Shown here: positions 1-5,922 of the stretch, piece by piece
Layout: every line of letters starts with the position of its first letter
Numbering within the stretch: the first letter of the stretch is position 1
Assembly (NCBI GenBank): GCA_030050125.1
Contig: JASIJN010000514.1
Coordinates: 1-8,678 of the forward strand
DNA length: 8,678 bases
DNA from: Streptosporangiaceae bacterium
GTDB lineage: Bacteria; Actinomycetota; Actinomycetes; Streptosporangiales; Streptosporangiaceae
Direction of reading: 5' to 3'
Position numbers and translations under genes: made by a program
The notes under the pieces: generated by a model
The model's input: the letters and a program-made list of their open reading frames with translations, nothing else
What the model was told of the DNA's origin: nothing
Database searches by the model: none

Positions 1-149
1 AGCTCGGGTCCGCCCACGTCCTGCTTGACCAGCGGCGCCGATACCGCGGCCGAGTGCCCGGCCGCGGCGGCCGGAGGCATGGCGGCCAGGCTGAACGACA
101 CGGCTAGCCCGGCCAGCGCGGCCGCGGGTCCGCGAGCACGGCAGTTCAT
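1..149 (-). CDS. Secreted protein, N-terminal fragment (signal peptide)
   Basis: An open frame runs from an ATG at 149-147 to the left window edge (49 complete codons). The N-terminus is a typical secretion signal: MNCRARG (two arginines), then a hydrophobic Ala/Leu/Val stretch (about residues 8-24), then an Ala-rich region (PPAAAAG) that offers signal peptidase I sites around residues 27-31. The following residues (SAPLVKQDVGGPE) look like the start of a mature exported protein. A G-rich stretch (GGGAACGGGGG) about 10 nt upstream can act as ribosome binding site. There is no lipobox cysteine near the cleavage region, so it is more likely released than lipid-anchored. The mature domain lies outside the window and its function cannot be told. 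It is divergent from the mutase gene, across about 550 bp of non-coding DNA. Confidence 0.6.
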   Translation of the reverse strand, partial: MNCRARGPAAALAGLAVSFSLAAMPPAAAAGHSAAVSAPLVKQDVGGPE

Positions 150-219
150 CGCTGACAGGCCCCCGTTCCCGTCATTCCGGGCAGCACTGGTTGTGCCCGC
201 ATCCCCCTGACCGGCCCGG

Positions 220-232
220 TCTGAGACTCAGA
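220..232. repeat. 13-bp perfect dyad TCTGAG-A-CTCAGA
   Basis: Two 6-bp arms flank a single central A, about 70 bp upstream of the secreted protein start. It could be a repressor half-site pair or the tip of a leader hairpin; no known operator was recognised. Confidence 0.4.
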
Positions 233-307
233 GTGGCTCTTTTCCGCAGCCGCGTTACTGGGTGTGACTTTCCCCGCTTGGGTCGCCGTCTACACGCGGC
301 ACAAATC

Positions 308-335
308 TCCGGTTACGCCCGCATACCGGATAACC
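308..335. repeat. Overlapping inverted repeats (TCCGGT/ACCGGA and GGTTA/TAACC)
   Basis: TCCGGT at 308-313 is mirrored by ACCGGA at 325-330, and GGTTA at 311-315 by TAACC at 331-335. The two pairings overlap and exclude each other, so as RNA they would be alternative folds and as DNA a compound operator. They lie about 160-185 bp upstream of the secreted protein start. Function is unknown. Confidence 0.35.
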
Positions 336-441
336 TGAGCGAGCCTTTGCCAAATCATGGATCTAACGCCCCAACGGCGGCCAATCGCTGGCAACGCGCT
401 CGCATCCGGATCATGGGCACCGGTCGGGAATCCTTCGAGCG

Positions 442-481
442 GCGCCCGGACGGCTGGCCCGGACCTGGCCGGGCGGGGCGC
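442..481. repeat. Nested GC-rich stem-loop next to the IS605-like end
   Basis: The outer arms GCGCCC (442-447) and GGGCGC (476-481) enclose the inner arms GCCCGG (457-462) and CCGGGC (469-474), with a 6-nt loop (ACCTGG). On the minus strand it lies just downstream of the IS605-like right end and could stop a transcript leaving that end. There is no U-tract, so it may equally be a chance GC-rich fold or a factor-binding site. Confidence 0.4.
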
Positions 482-495
482 GCGTAATCTTGGGC

Positions 496-625
496 TTTGA
501 CATCCTCCCGCCGGGAATGGCGGGGATTCCAGCCTCTACGCGCGCGAAGGGGCAGAGGTTGAGGTTCGTGGTTCGTCCGCGCTGGCACAAGCCGGTATCC
601 GGGCGTGAGCCGAATACAGTAGCGG
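496..625 (-). mobile_element. Remnant right end / omega-RNA region of an IS200/IS605 (TnpB-type) element
   Basis: Read on the minus strand, the stretch ends in GGAATCCCCGCC, ATTCCC, GGCGGGAGGATGTCAA. This is a GC hairpin (arms 507-512 and 519-524) followed by GGAGGATGTCAA, the form I know from the right ends of actinobacterial and cyanobacterial IS605/IS1341-type elements. Upstream on the same strand, the block around 560-605 (ACCGGCTTGTGCCAGCGCGGACGAACC) also resembles, from memory, the omega-RNA scaffold region after actinobacterial tnpB genes. The tnpB gene that should lie on the higher-coordinate side is missing: the mutase starts at 696. So this is a solo end or decayed element. The outer edge near 496 is fairly sharp; the boundary near 625 is a guess and homology could reach about 680. 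No target duplication is expected for this family. Confidence 0.6.
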
Positions 626-695
626 CAACTGACGCTCGTGAGGGGGTGAAGCGGCGGTTCCTCTCGTCCCAGGGCGGGGCCACGCCGCGAATCCG

Positions 696-2276
696 ATGAC
701 GCGCATGTCGGAGTCAGGGGTGCCCATCCAGCCCGTGTACGGGCCCGACTCGCTGTGCGGCTTTGATCCGGCCGCGGAACTGGCCGAGCCGGGCGAATAC
801 CCGTTCACCCGCGGGGTCTATCCGGGCATGTACACCAAGCGGCCGTGGACGATGCGGCAGTACGCCGGCTTCTCGACCGCCGCCGACTCCAACCGCCGGT
901 ACCACCAGCTGATCGAGGCGGGCACCACCGGCCTGTCGGTCGCGTTCGACCTTCCCACCCAGATGGGGTACGACTCGGACGCCCCGCAGGCGCGGGGGGA
1001 GGTCGGCAAGGTCGGCGTGGCGATCGACTCGATCGAGGACATGCGGCTGCTGCTGCGGGGCATCCCGCTGGACTCGGTCTCCACGTCGATGACGATCAAT
1101 GCCCCAGCCGCCGTGCTGCTGCTGCTGTACCAGCTGGTGGCCGAGGAGCAGGGGACGGGCGCGGACCGGCTGACCGGCACGATTCAGAACGACATCCTGA
1201 AGGAGTACATCGCCCGCGGCACCTATATTTATCCGCCGCAGCCGTCGCTGCGGCTGGTCGCGGACACGTTCGCGTACTGCCGCAAGGAGATACCGCGCTG
1301 GAATACGATCTCGATCTCCGGATACCACATGGCCGAGGCGGGCGCGACGCCCGTGCAGGAGATCGCGTTCACCCTGGCCAATGCCAAGGAATACGTGCGG
1401 GCCGCGATCGCGTCCGGCCTCGAAGTTGATGAGTTCGCGCCGCGCCTGTCCTTCTTCTTCGTCGCCCGCACCACGCTGCTGGAGGAGGTGGCCAAGTTCC
1501 GCGCGGGGCGCCGGCTGTGGGCCCGCATCATGCGCGAGGAGTTCCGTGCCGCGGACCCGCGGTCGCAGATGCTCCGCTTCCATACCCAGACGGCCGGCGT
1601 GCAGCTCACCGCACAGCAGCCCGAGGTGAACATGGCCCGGGTGACCGTGCAGGCGCTCGCCGCGGTGCTCGGCGGCACGCAGTCGCTGCACACGAATTCC
1701 TACGACGAGGCGATCGCCCTGCCCACGGAGAAGGCCGCGCGGCTGGCGCTGCGGACCCAGCAGGTCCTGGCCTATGAGACCGATCTGACCGCCACCGCCG
1801 ACCCGCTGGCCGGGTCCTACGTCATCGAGTCGATGACCGGCGACATCGAGCGGGAGGCGGAGCATCTGATGGCGAAGATCGAAGAGCTCGGCGGTGCCGT
1901 GGCCGCGATCGAACAGGGCTTCCAGAAGAAGGAGATCGAGTGGTCGGCCTATCAGATCGCCCGGCAGATCGACGCGAAGGAACGAGTGGTCGTCGGGGTC
2001 AACCGGTTCACCGTCGCCGAGGAGGAGCCCTATCAGCCGCTCCGCGTTGACCCGGCGATCGAACGGGACCAGGCGGAACGGCTGGCCGCCCTGCGCGCAA
2101 GCCGGGACCAGGCGGAGTTCACCCGGCGGATCATCGCGCTGAGGCGGGCCGCCGATGGTCCGGACAACCTGCTGTACCCGCTGCGCGAGGCACTCCGGGC
2201 CCGGGCCACGGTGGGCGAGGTTTGTGATGCCCTTCGTGATGTCTGGGGTGTTTATAAACCGGCCGACGTCTACTGA
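696..2276 (+). CDS. Methylmalonyl-CoA mutase catalytic (large) subunit, without B12-binding domain
   Basis: The 526-residue product matches the substrate-binding TIM-barrel part of the methylmalonyl-CoA mutase family, which interconverts (R)-methylmalonyl-CoA and succinyl-CoA using adenosylcobalamin. Landmarks are [11 protein letters not shown] (50-59), [13 protein letters not shown] (83-95), [12 protein letters not shown] (206-217) and [17 protein letters not shown]. By spacing, Tyr56, Arg174 and His211 match Tyr89, Arg207 and His244 of the Propionibacterium enzyme, a pattern that favours methylmalonyl-CoA over isobutyryl-CoA (Phe/Gln) or 2-hydroxyisobutyryl-CoA. The protein stops where the cobalamin domain (DxHxxG) of fused mutases would begin, so a separate small B12 subunit must act in trans; none is in the window. 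ATG 696 is used; ATG 705 is an alternative, and neither has a strong ribosome binding site (GGGCGGGG lies 16 nt upstream). The gene stands alone, directly after an IS605-like remnant. Confidence 0.93.
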   Translation: MTRMSESGVPIQPVYGPDSLCGFDPAAELAEPGEYPFTRGVYPGMYTKRPWTMRQYAGFSTAADSNRRYHQLIEAGTTGLSVAFDLPTQMGYDSDAPQARGEVGKVGVAIDSIEDMRLLLRGIPLDSVSTSMTINAPAAVLLLLYQLVAEEQGTGADRLTGTIQNDILKEYIARGTYIYPPQPSLRLVADTFAYCRKEIPRWNTISISGYHMAEAGATPVQEIAFTLANAKEYVRAAIASGLEVDEFAPRLSFFFVARTTLLEEVAKFRAGRRLWARIMREEFRAADPRSQMLRFHTQTAGVQLTAQQPEVNMARVTVQALAAVLGGTQSLHTNSYDEAIALPTEKAARLALRTQQVLAYETDLTATADPLAGSYVIESMTGDIEREAEHLMAKIEELGGAVAAIEQGFQKKEIEWSAYQIARQIDAKERVVVGVNRFTVAEEEPYQPLRVDPAIERDQAERLAALRASRDQAEFTRRIIALRRAADGPDNLLYPLREALRARATVGEVCDALRDVWGVYKPADVY

Positions 2277-2298
2277 GTGCTTTGCGGGCCATGTCGAC

Positions 2299-2359
2299 GC
2301 TCCGTCCGCATGCGTAGGGATTGCCCCGGCATGGGCCGGGAATAATGCCCACGCGGAGC
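2299..2359. terminator. Stem-loop after the mutase gene, candidate terminator
   Basis: Starting 22 nt after the mutase stop, a long imperfect hairpin can form. The inner stem CCCGGC/GCCGGG encloses ATGG (2325-2340), a middle stem pairs GGGATT with AATGCCC (one bulge), and the outer arms pair GCTCCG (2299-2304) with CGGAGC (2354-2359), or alternatively TCCGC with GCGGA. There is no U-tract, as is common in high-GC actinobacteria. It would separate the mutase transcript from the ligase operon. Confidence 0.45.
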
Positions 2360-2430
2360 GGGACGGCTCGACCATGAGCGCGGACAGGGCACAACGCGGC
2401 GTGCCCGATCCTGGCTAGACCGTCACCGGG

Positions 2431-2444
2431 CGGCGTGCACGCCG
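2431..2444. repeat. 14-bp perfect palindrome CGGCGTGCACGCCG
   Basis: This is a gapless palindrome centred on GTGCAC, about 170 bp upstream of the ligase gene. Such sites often bind dimeric regulators, but the sequence is GC-rich and could be chance. No regulator is encoded nearby. Confidence 0.35.
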
Positions 2445-2476
2445 GCCGCCGGGGGGGCGCGAGTGGCTGGCTCCCT

Positions 2477-2493
2477 GTGCGCCGTGGGCGCAC
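2477..2493. repeat. Inverted repeat GTGCGCC-GTG-GGCGCAC
   Basis: Two perfect 7-bp arms flank a 3-nt spacer, 33 bp after the preceding palindrome. Its outer GTGC/GCAC is shared with the core of that palindrome, so the two could be related binding sites; it could also be a leader hairpin. Confidence 0.35.
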
Positions 2494-2604
2494 CCCATCC
2501 GACACGCTTGCGGCAACGACGCCCGAGCGGCGGGATCCGGCCCGCTTCGTTTCCCCGGCAAGGTAGTTCGCCGCGCGCTGGCCGCGCGCGGGAAAGACAG
2601 CCCC

Positions 2605-2610
2605 TGGAGG
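2605..2610 (+). promoter_or_regulatory. Ribosome binding site of the ligase gene
   Basis: TGGAGG ends 6 nt before GTG 2617 and supports this GTG as the start, with AIKWNPSRGATLGIEWE following directly. Confidence 0.7.
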
Positions 2611-2616
2611 CTCACG

Positions 2617-3783
2617 GTGGCCATCAAGTGGAACCCATCTCGCGGCGCCACGCTCGGAATCGAGTGGGAACTGCAGCTGATCGACGGCAGCAGCAAGATG
2701 TTGCGCCAGGACGCCAGGGAGGTGCTGGCCGCGTTGCCGGCCCTCAGCGAGGCGCGCGAGAACCCGAAGATACGCTACGAGCTCATGCAGTCCACCGTTG
2801 AGGTGGTCACCGGCATCTGCTCCACTGTGTCGGAGGCAAAGGACGATCTCGCTGCAACAATCGGGCAACTCGAGCAAATCACCGGCAGTCGCGGTACAAT
2901 GCTGGCCTGTGCCGGAACGCATCCCGTCAGTGATTGGCGAGATGCCAAGATGGCTCCCATTCAGCGCTATGCCGAACTCGTCGAACAGTTGCAGTGGCTT
3001 GCCCGTAGGATCCAGACATTCGGTGTCCACGTCCACGTGGGCATTCGCGACGAGAGCAAGGCGATCCCCGTCGTCAACGCGCTCGCTGCATACCTGCCGC
3101 ATTTCCTGGCGCTGACCGCGTCGAGCCCGTTCTGGAGCGGGCACGACACGGGACTCGCCTCGAGCAGGGCCGTCATCTTCGGGGGCCTGCCGACATCGGG
3201 GCCGCCGCAGCCGCTCGCGGACTGGAGTGAGTTCGAGGAGTACATGGACACGCTGCTTCGTGCCGGAACCATCCGGAGCATCAAGGAGGTCTGGTGGGAC
3301 ATCCGGCCGCACGCCGATTTCGGCACGGTCGAGATCAGGATGTTCGACGGGGTTCCGACCCTGCGCGAGGTCGGCATGGTCGCCGCCCTTTCACAATGCC
3401 TGGTCCAGCAGTTCGACACCCAGCTGGACCGCGGATACCGGCTGCCCACTCCGGCGGCGTGGGTGGTCCGCGACAACAAGTGGCGCGCCACCCGCTATGG
3501 TCTGGATGCGGTGGTGATCACCGACGACTCGGGGTCCACGGCCCCGCTCAGGGACGAGTTGTTCGAACTCGCTCGCGAGCTCGCGCCGGTGGCGAGCCGG
3601 CTGGGCTGCATCCAAGAGCTTGACGTCATTTCCGAAGTGCTCGACCACGGAGCCTCCTACGAGCGCCAGCGGGCCCTGGTGGCCGACGGCGGCGAGCTGG
3701 AGGACGTCGTAGATGCCCTGGTCACCGAGTTCGCGGAGGATCGATTCGTCTCGCCGGGGGAGGCAGCGCATGGCCGAACATGA
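2617..3783 (+). CDS. GCS2-family carboxylate-amine ligase (YbdK type, glutamate-cysteine ligase-like)
   Basis: The 388-residue protein belongs to the ATP-dependent GCS2/YbdK carboxylate-amine ligases, which join a carboxylate (glutamate in tested members) to an amine such as cysteine. Visible family motifs are GIEWELQLID (14-23), YELMQSTVEVVTG (54-66), GVHVHVG (136-142, His138 and His140), WWDIRPHADFGTVEIRMFDG (226-245) and NKWRATRYGLDA (287-298); the glutamates and histidines fit the metal/ATP site. It resembles Mycobacterium tuberculosis Rv0433 over its full length, as far as I recall that sequence, and is not the longer EgtA of ergothioneine synthesis. Actinobacteria generally use mycothiol rather than glutathione, so the true substrate is open. 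The gene starts at GTG after a good ribosome binding site and overlaps the next gene by 14 nt. Its codons, especially between about 2800 and 3060, are less GC3-rich than those of the next gene. Confidence 0.88.
   Translation: MAIKWNPSRGATLGIEWELQLIDGSSKMLRQDAREVLAALPALSEARENPKIRYELMQSTVEVVTGICSTVSEAKDDLAATIGQLEQITGSRGTMLACAGTHPVSDWRDAKMAPIQRYAELVEQLQWLARRIQTFGVHVHVGIRDESKAIPVVNALAAYLPHFLALTASSPFWSGHDTGLASSRAVIFGGLPTSGPPQPLADWSEFEEYMDTLLRAGTIRSIKEVWWDIRPHADFGTVEIRMFDGVPTLREVGMVAALSQCLVQQFDTQLDRGYRLPTPAAWVVRDNKWRATRYGLDAVVITDDSGSTAPLRDELFELARELAPVASRLGCIQELDVISEVLDHGASYERQRALVADGGELEDVVDALVTEFAEDRFVSPGEAAHGRT
3756..3763 (+). promoter_or_regulatory. Ribosome binding site of the amidohydrolase, inside the ligase gene
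   Basis: GGGGGAGG lies within the last codons of the ligase gene, 6 nt before ATG 3770. It fixes that start over in-frame ATG 3713, and together with the 14-nt overlap suggests translational coupling. Confidence 0.7.
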
Positions 3784-5005
3784 CCTGGAGGGCGAGCTCG
3801 GCGCTTTTCTCGCCGGGCACCAGGCCGAGCTGATCGATTTCCGGCGCGACCTGCACGCCCACCCAGAAATCGGCTACCACGAGCACCGGACCACCCGCCG
3901 GATCAAGCTCCGCCTGGAGGCGGCGGGACTGCGCCCGACGGTCCTGCCCAAGGGAACCGGCCTGCTCGTGGACATCGGCTCGGGCGCCGAGCCGGTGATC
4001 GGGCTCCGGGCCGACCTTGACGCGCTGCCGATCAGCGACGAGAAGAACGTCTCCTACCGGTCGACGGTGGCCAACGTGTGCCATGCCTGCGGGCACGACG
4101 TGCACACCGCGGTCCTGCTCGGCACCGGCCTGTTCCTGGCGCGCACGGCGGCGGCCGGCGCGCTGCCCGGGCGGGTCCGGCTGATCTTCCAGCCCGCCGA
4201 GGAGGTGCCGTGCGGGGCGCTCGACGTGCTGGCCGCCGGCGGCATAGCCTCGGTGGACCGGGTCTTCGCCCTGCACTGCGACCCGCGCCTGGACGTGGGC
4301 AAGGTGGGCACGCGGGTGGGCGCGATCACGGCCGCCTGCGACAAGATCTCGGTTAGGGTCACCGGGCCCGGGGGGCACACCGCCCGGCCGCACCTGACCG
4401 CCGACCTGGTCTACGCGCTCGGCAAGATCATTACCGAGCTCCCGGCGGCGCTGTCCCGCCGGGTCGACCCGCGCTCCAGCCTGAGCCTGGTCTGGGGCCG
4501 GGTCAACGCGGGCACCGCGTCCAACGCCATCCCGGACGACGGCATCGTCGAGGGCACGGTGCGCTGTCTGGACGACGAGGCCTGGCACCAGGCACCGGAC
4601 CTGCTCAAGGCCCTGGTCGACTCCGTCGCGGCCGCCTACGGCGTGGTGGCCGAGCTCGGTTACGTACGGAACGTGCCGCCCACGGTCAACGAGGCGATCT
4701 CGACCGCCATGGTGGAGGCGGCCGCCGACCGGGTTCTGGGCGCCGAGTGCGTCGTCTCGTCCCCGCAGAGCCTCGGCGGCGAGGACTTCGCCTGGTACCT
4801 GGAGTCGATCCCGGGCGCGCTGGCCCGGCTGGGCACCCGCAGGCCCGGCTCCGACGACGACTTCGACATCCACCAGCCGACGTTCGACGTGGACGAGCGC
4901 GCGATCGGGGTGGGCGTCCGGCTCATGGTGGCCACGGCGCTCACCGCCATGGGCGGGGGCGGCTCGCCCGCGCCGCAGCCACTGCCGGGGGCCGCGCACG
5001 CCTGA
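3770..5005 (+). CDS. M20D-family amidohydrolase (N-acyl amino acid / hippurate hydrolase type)
   Basis: The 411-residue product is a binuclear-metal M20 peptidase-fold amidohydrolase of the subfamily that includes aminoacylase/hippuricase-like enzymes and plant IAA-amino acid hydrolases; they cleave N-acyl amides of amino acids. Motifs in order: DLHAHPEIGYHE (27-38), GLRADLDALPI (78-88), CHACGHDVHTA (104-114, metal ligands Cys107 and His109), FQPAEE (140-145, Glu144/Glu145), ALHCDP (167-172, His169), GGHTARPH in the dimerisation domain (201-208), GGEDFAWYL (336-344) and DIHQPTF (366-372, last ligand His368). All expected metal and catalytic positions are present, so it is probably active. There is no signal peptide, so it should be cytoplasmic. 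The ATG at 3770 overlaps the ligase gene by 14 nt. The last 15 or so residues are a Gly/Pro/Ala tail. The substrate is not predictable from sequence. Confidence 0.9.
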   Translation: MAEHDLEGELGAFLAGHQAELIDFRRDLHAHPEIGYHEHRTTRRIKLRLEAAGLRPTVLPKGTGLLVDIGSGAEPVIGLRADLDALPISDEKNVSYRSTVANVCHACGHDVHTAVLLGTGLFLARTAAAGALPGRVRLIFQPAEEVPCGALDVLAAGGIASVDRVFALHCDPRLDVGKVGTRVGAITAACDKISVRVTGPGGHTARPHLTADLVYALGKIITELPAALSRRVDPRSSLSLVWGRVNAGTASNAIPDDGIVEGTVRCLDDEAWHQAPDLLKALVDSVAAAYGVVAELGYVRNVPPTVNEAISTAMVEAAADRVLGAECVVSSPQSLGGEDFAWYLESIPGALARLGTRRPGSDDDFDIHQPTFDVDERAIGVGVRLMVATALTAMGGGGSPAPQPLPGAAHA

Positions 5006-5006
5006 C

Positions 5007-5047
5007 CCGGCCCACCCGCTCCAGGGCCAAGGGCGTCTTCGGGCCGG
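5007..5047. terminator. Weak stem-loop after the amidohydrolase gene
   Basis: CCGGCCC (5007-5013) can pair with GGGCCGG (5041-5047) across a 27-nt loop, just after the amidohydrolase stop. The loop is long and no U-tract follows, so this is only a possible terminator. Downstream, TACAGT at 5070-5075 resembles a -10 box for the next gene but has no convincing -35. Confidence 0.25.
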
Positions 5048-5135
5048 ACCATGAGCGAAGCGCTGCACCTACAGTAGAGCGGAGGCACCGAGCGCCACCG
5101 TGGTGCTCGCCGGTCGTCTTTGGGAGTGCATCCGA

Positions 5136-5891
5136 ATGCAGGGTCAGGGTCCGCAGCTGCCAGGCGCCGAGGCCGGGCAGCAGGTCGGCCAGGCCGCGCC
5201 GCCGCAGGCCGCCGTCCCGGGCATGCCGCCGCAGGCCGTCCCCCCGGGCGTGCCGCTACTTACCGAGGAGAAGATGTTCCGGCTGCCGGGTGCGGTCGTG
5301 GCCTGGTGGGCCTGGGTCATCTTCGCCGTGGCCTGCCTGGCCGACGTCGCCGTCACCGGCCGCAACCACACGGCCGTCGAGATCGCCGCCGCCCTGGTCC
5401 TCGTCACCGGCCTGCTCTACGCCTGCGCGCTGCGGCCCCGCGTGATCGCCGACTCCTCCGGCATCACCGTGATGAATCCGCTCCGCGACCACAAGATCCC
5501 GTGGGGCTCGGTGTCCGCCGTGGACCTGAAGGAGTCGGTCCAGGTGCACTGCGTCAAGGAGCCCGGCGCCAAGCGCGGGAAGATCGTGCACAGCTGGGCG
5601 CTGTACGCCCAGCGCCGCAACAGGCTCCGCGCCGAGCTCATCAGCCAGGGCGACCGCAGGCGAGTGCCGCGCACCTCTCTCGGCGCCAGCGAGCGGGCGA
5701 CCGAGGCGGAGAAGATCTCGCGGCAGCCCGCGGCCCAGATCATGGCCTCGCAGCTGGACGAGCTGGCCAGGGACGCGCGGGCCCGCGGCGCCGCCGCGGG
5801 CCCGCGCGTGGTCAGCTGGGCCTGGCCCGCCGCCGCCGCGATCCTGGCCCCGGCCATCCTCCTGGTGCTGGTCATCACCGTGTTCCGCTGA
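5136..5891 (+). CDS. PH-domain membrane protein of actinobacterial type
   Basis: The 251-residue protein has a Pro/Gln/Ala-rich N-terminal tail (1-46), two transmembrane helices (about 53-71 and 80-98), a bacterial PH-like domain starting RPRVIADSSGITVMNPLRDHKIPWGSVSAVDL (about 100-160), a basic, helical linker (160-223) and a third hydrophobic helix at the C-terminus (about 226-249). Proteins of this layout are common in Streptomyces and relatives; their role is unknown, and the PH-like fold suggests ligand or membrane-surface binding. ATG 5136 is chosen because GGGAG ends 9 nt upstream; GTG 5100 is in frame with a more distant GGAGG, and ATG 5274 (just after GAGGAGAAG, directly before FRLPG where family similarity begins) is a real alternative. 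It follows the amidohydrolase by 130 bp on the same strand, so co-transcription is possible. Confidence 0.75.
   Translation: MQGQGPQLPGAEAGQQVGQAAPPQAAVPGMPPQAVPPGVPLLTEEKMFRLPGAVVAWWAWVIFAVACLADVAVTGRNHTAVEIAAALVLVTGLLYACALRPRVIADSSGITVMNPLRDHKIPWGSVSAVDLKESVQVHCVKEPGAKRGKIVHSWALYAQRRNRLRAELISQGDRRRVPRTSLGASERATEAEKISRQPAAQIMASQLDELARDARARGAAAGPRVVSWAWPAAAAILAPAILLVLVITVFR
5196..5249 (+). repeat. Two 27-bp tandem units in the PH protein tail
   Basis: The block GCCGCCGCAGGCC occurs at 5198-5210 and again at 5225-5237 with a 27-bp period. It encodes the nine-residue units APPQAAVPG and MPPQAVPPG (residues 21-38). This is a short duplication in a disordered cytoplasmic tail. Confidence 0.6.
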
Positions 5892-5904
5892 CACGCGCCA
5901 GCGG
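5885..5904. terminator. Candidate bidirectional terminator between convergent genes
   Basis: CCGCTG (5885-5890) pairs with CAGCGG (5899-5904) over an 8-nt loop. The stem includes the stop codon of the PH-domain gene, and the stop of the convergent cyclotransferase-like gene is 19 nt beyond. There is no U-tract; the position fits a shared terminator. Confidence 0.45.
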
Positions 5905-5922
5905 CGGAGCCCGCCCGGCCGG

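Larger units (their letters stand above)
150..495. other. Long intergenic region / possible 5' leader of the secreted protein gene
   Basis: I see no convincing gene here. The part from about 240 to 420 is less GC-rich than the rest of the window, which suits regulatory DNA. It holds a 13-bp dyad (220-232), overlapping inverted repeats (308-335) and a nested GC hairpin (442-481). Read on the minus strand it would be the upstream region or leader of the secreted protein gene. I looked for a c-di-AMP (ydaO-type) riboswitch, common before actinobacterial cell-wall hydrolase genes, and could not match its conserved blocks. No clear -10/-35 pair could be assigned on either strand. Confidence 0.5.
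2277..2616. other. Non-coding spacer upstream of the ligase/amidohydrolase operon
   Basis: No gene was recognised in these 340 bp; open frames crossing it have no recognisable features. Besides the hairpin at 2299-2359 it holds a 14-bp perfect palindrome (2431-2444) and a 7-bp-arm inverted repeat (2477-2493), both 120-190 bp before the ligase start, where an operator or a leader hairpin could sit. No consensus promoter hexamers could be placed with confidence. Confidence 0.5.

Noticed and set aside
150..350. c-di-AMP (ydaO-type) riboswitch before the secreted protein gene
   Set aside because: The conserved blocks could not be matched by eye; only generic structure potential is visible.
497..502. 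Perfect TTGACA, a -35 consensus, upstream of the mutase
   Set aside because: With 17-18 nt spacing the -10 position is GC-only (within GCGGGG). The hexamer is explained by the conserved terminus of the IS605-like end.
615..620. TACAGT as -10 box of the mutase promoter
   Set aside because: It fits TANNNT and is about 76 bp before the start, but there is no -35 and it lies in the IS605-like segment; too weak to annotate.
490..699. Open frame of 69 codons overlapping the mutase start by ATGA
   Set aside because: It runs antisense through the IS605-like remnant, has no ribosome binding site and its product resembles nothing; the overlap looks accidental.
2250..2259. AT-rich palindrome GTTTATAAAC as a regulatory site
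   Set aside because: It lies inside the mutase codons for VYKP near the C-terminus, where the protein sequence is typical of the family.
714..2375. 553-codon open frame on the minus strand opposite the mutase
   Set aside because: High-GC shadow frame with low-complexity His/Arg/Gly composition; the plus-strand mutase fully explains the region.
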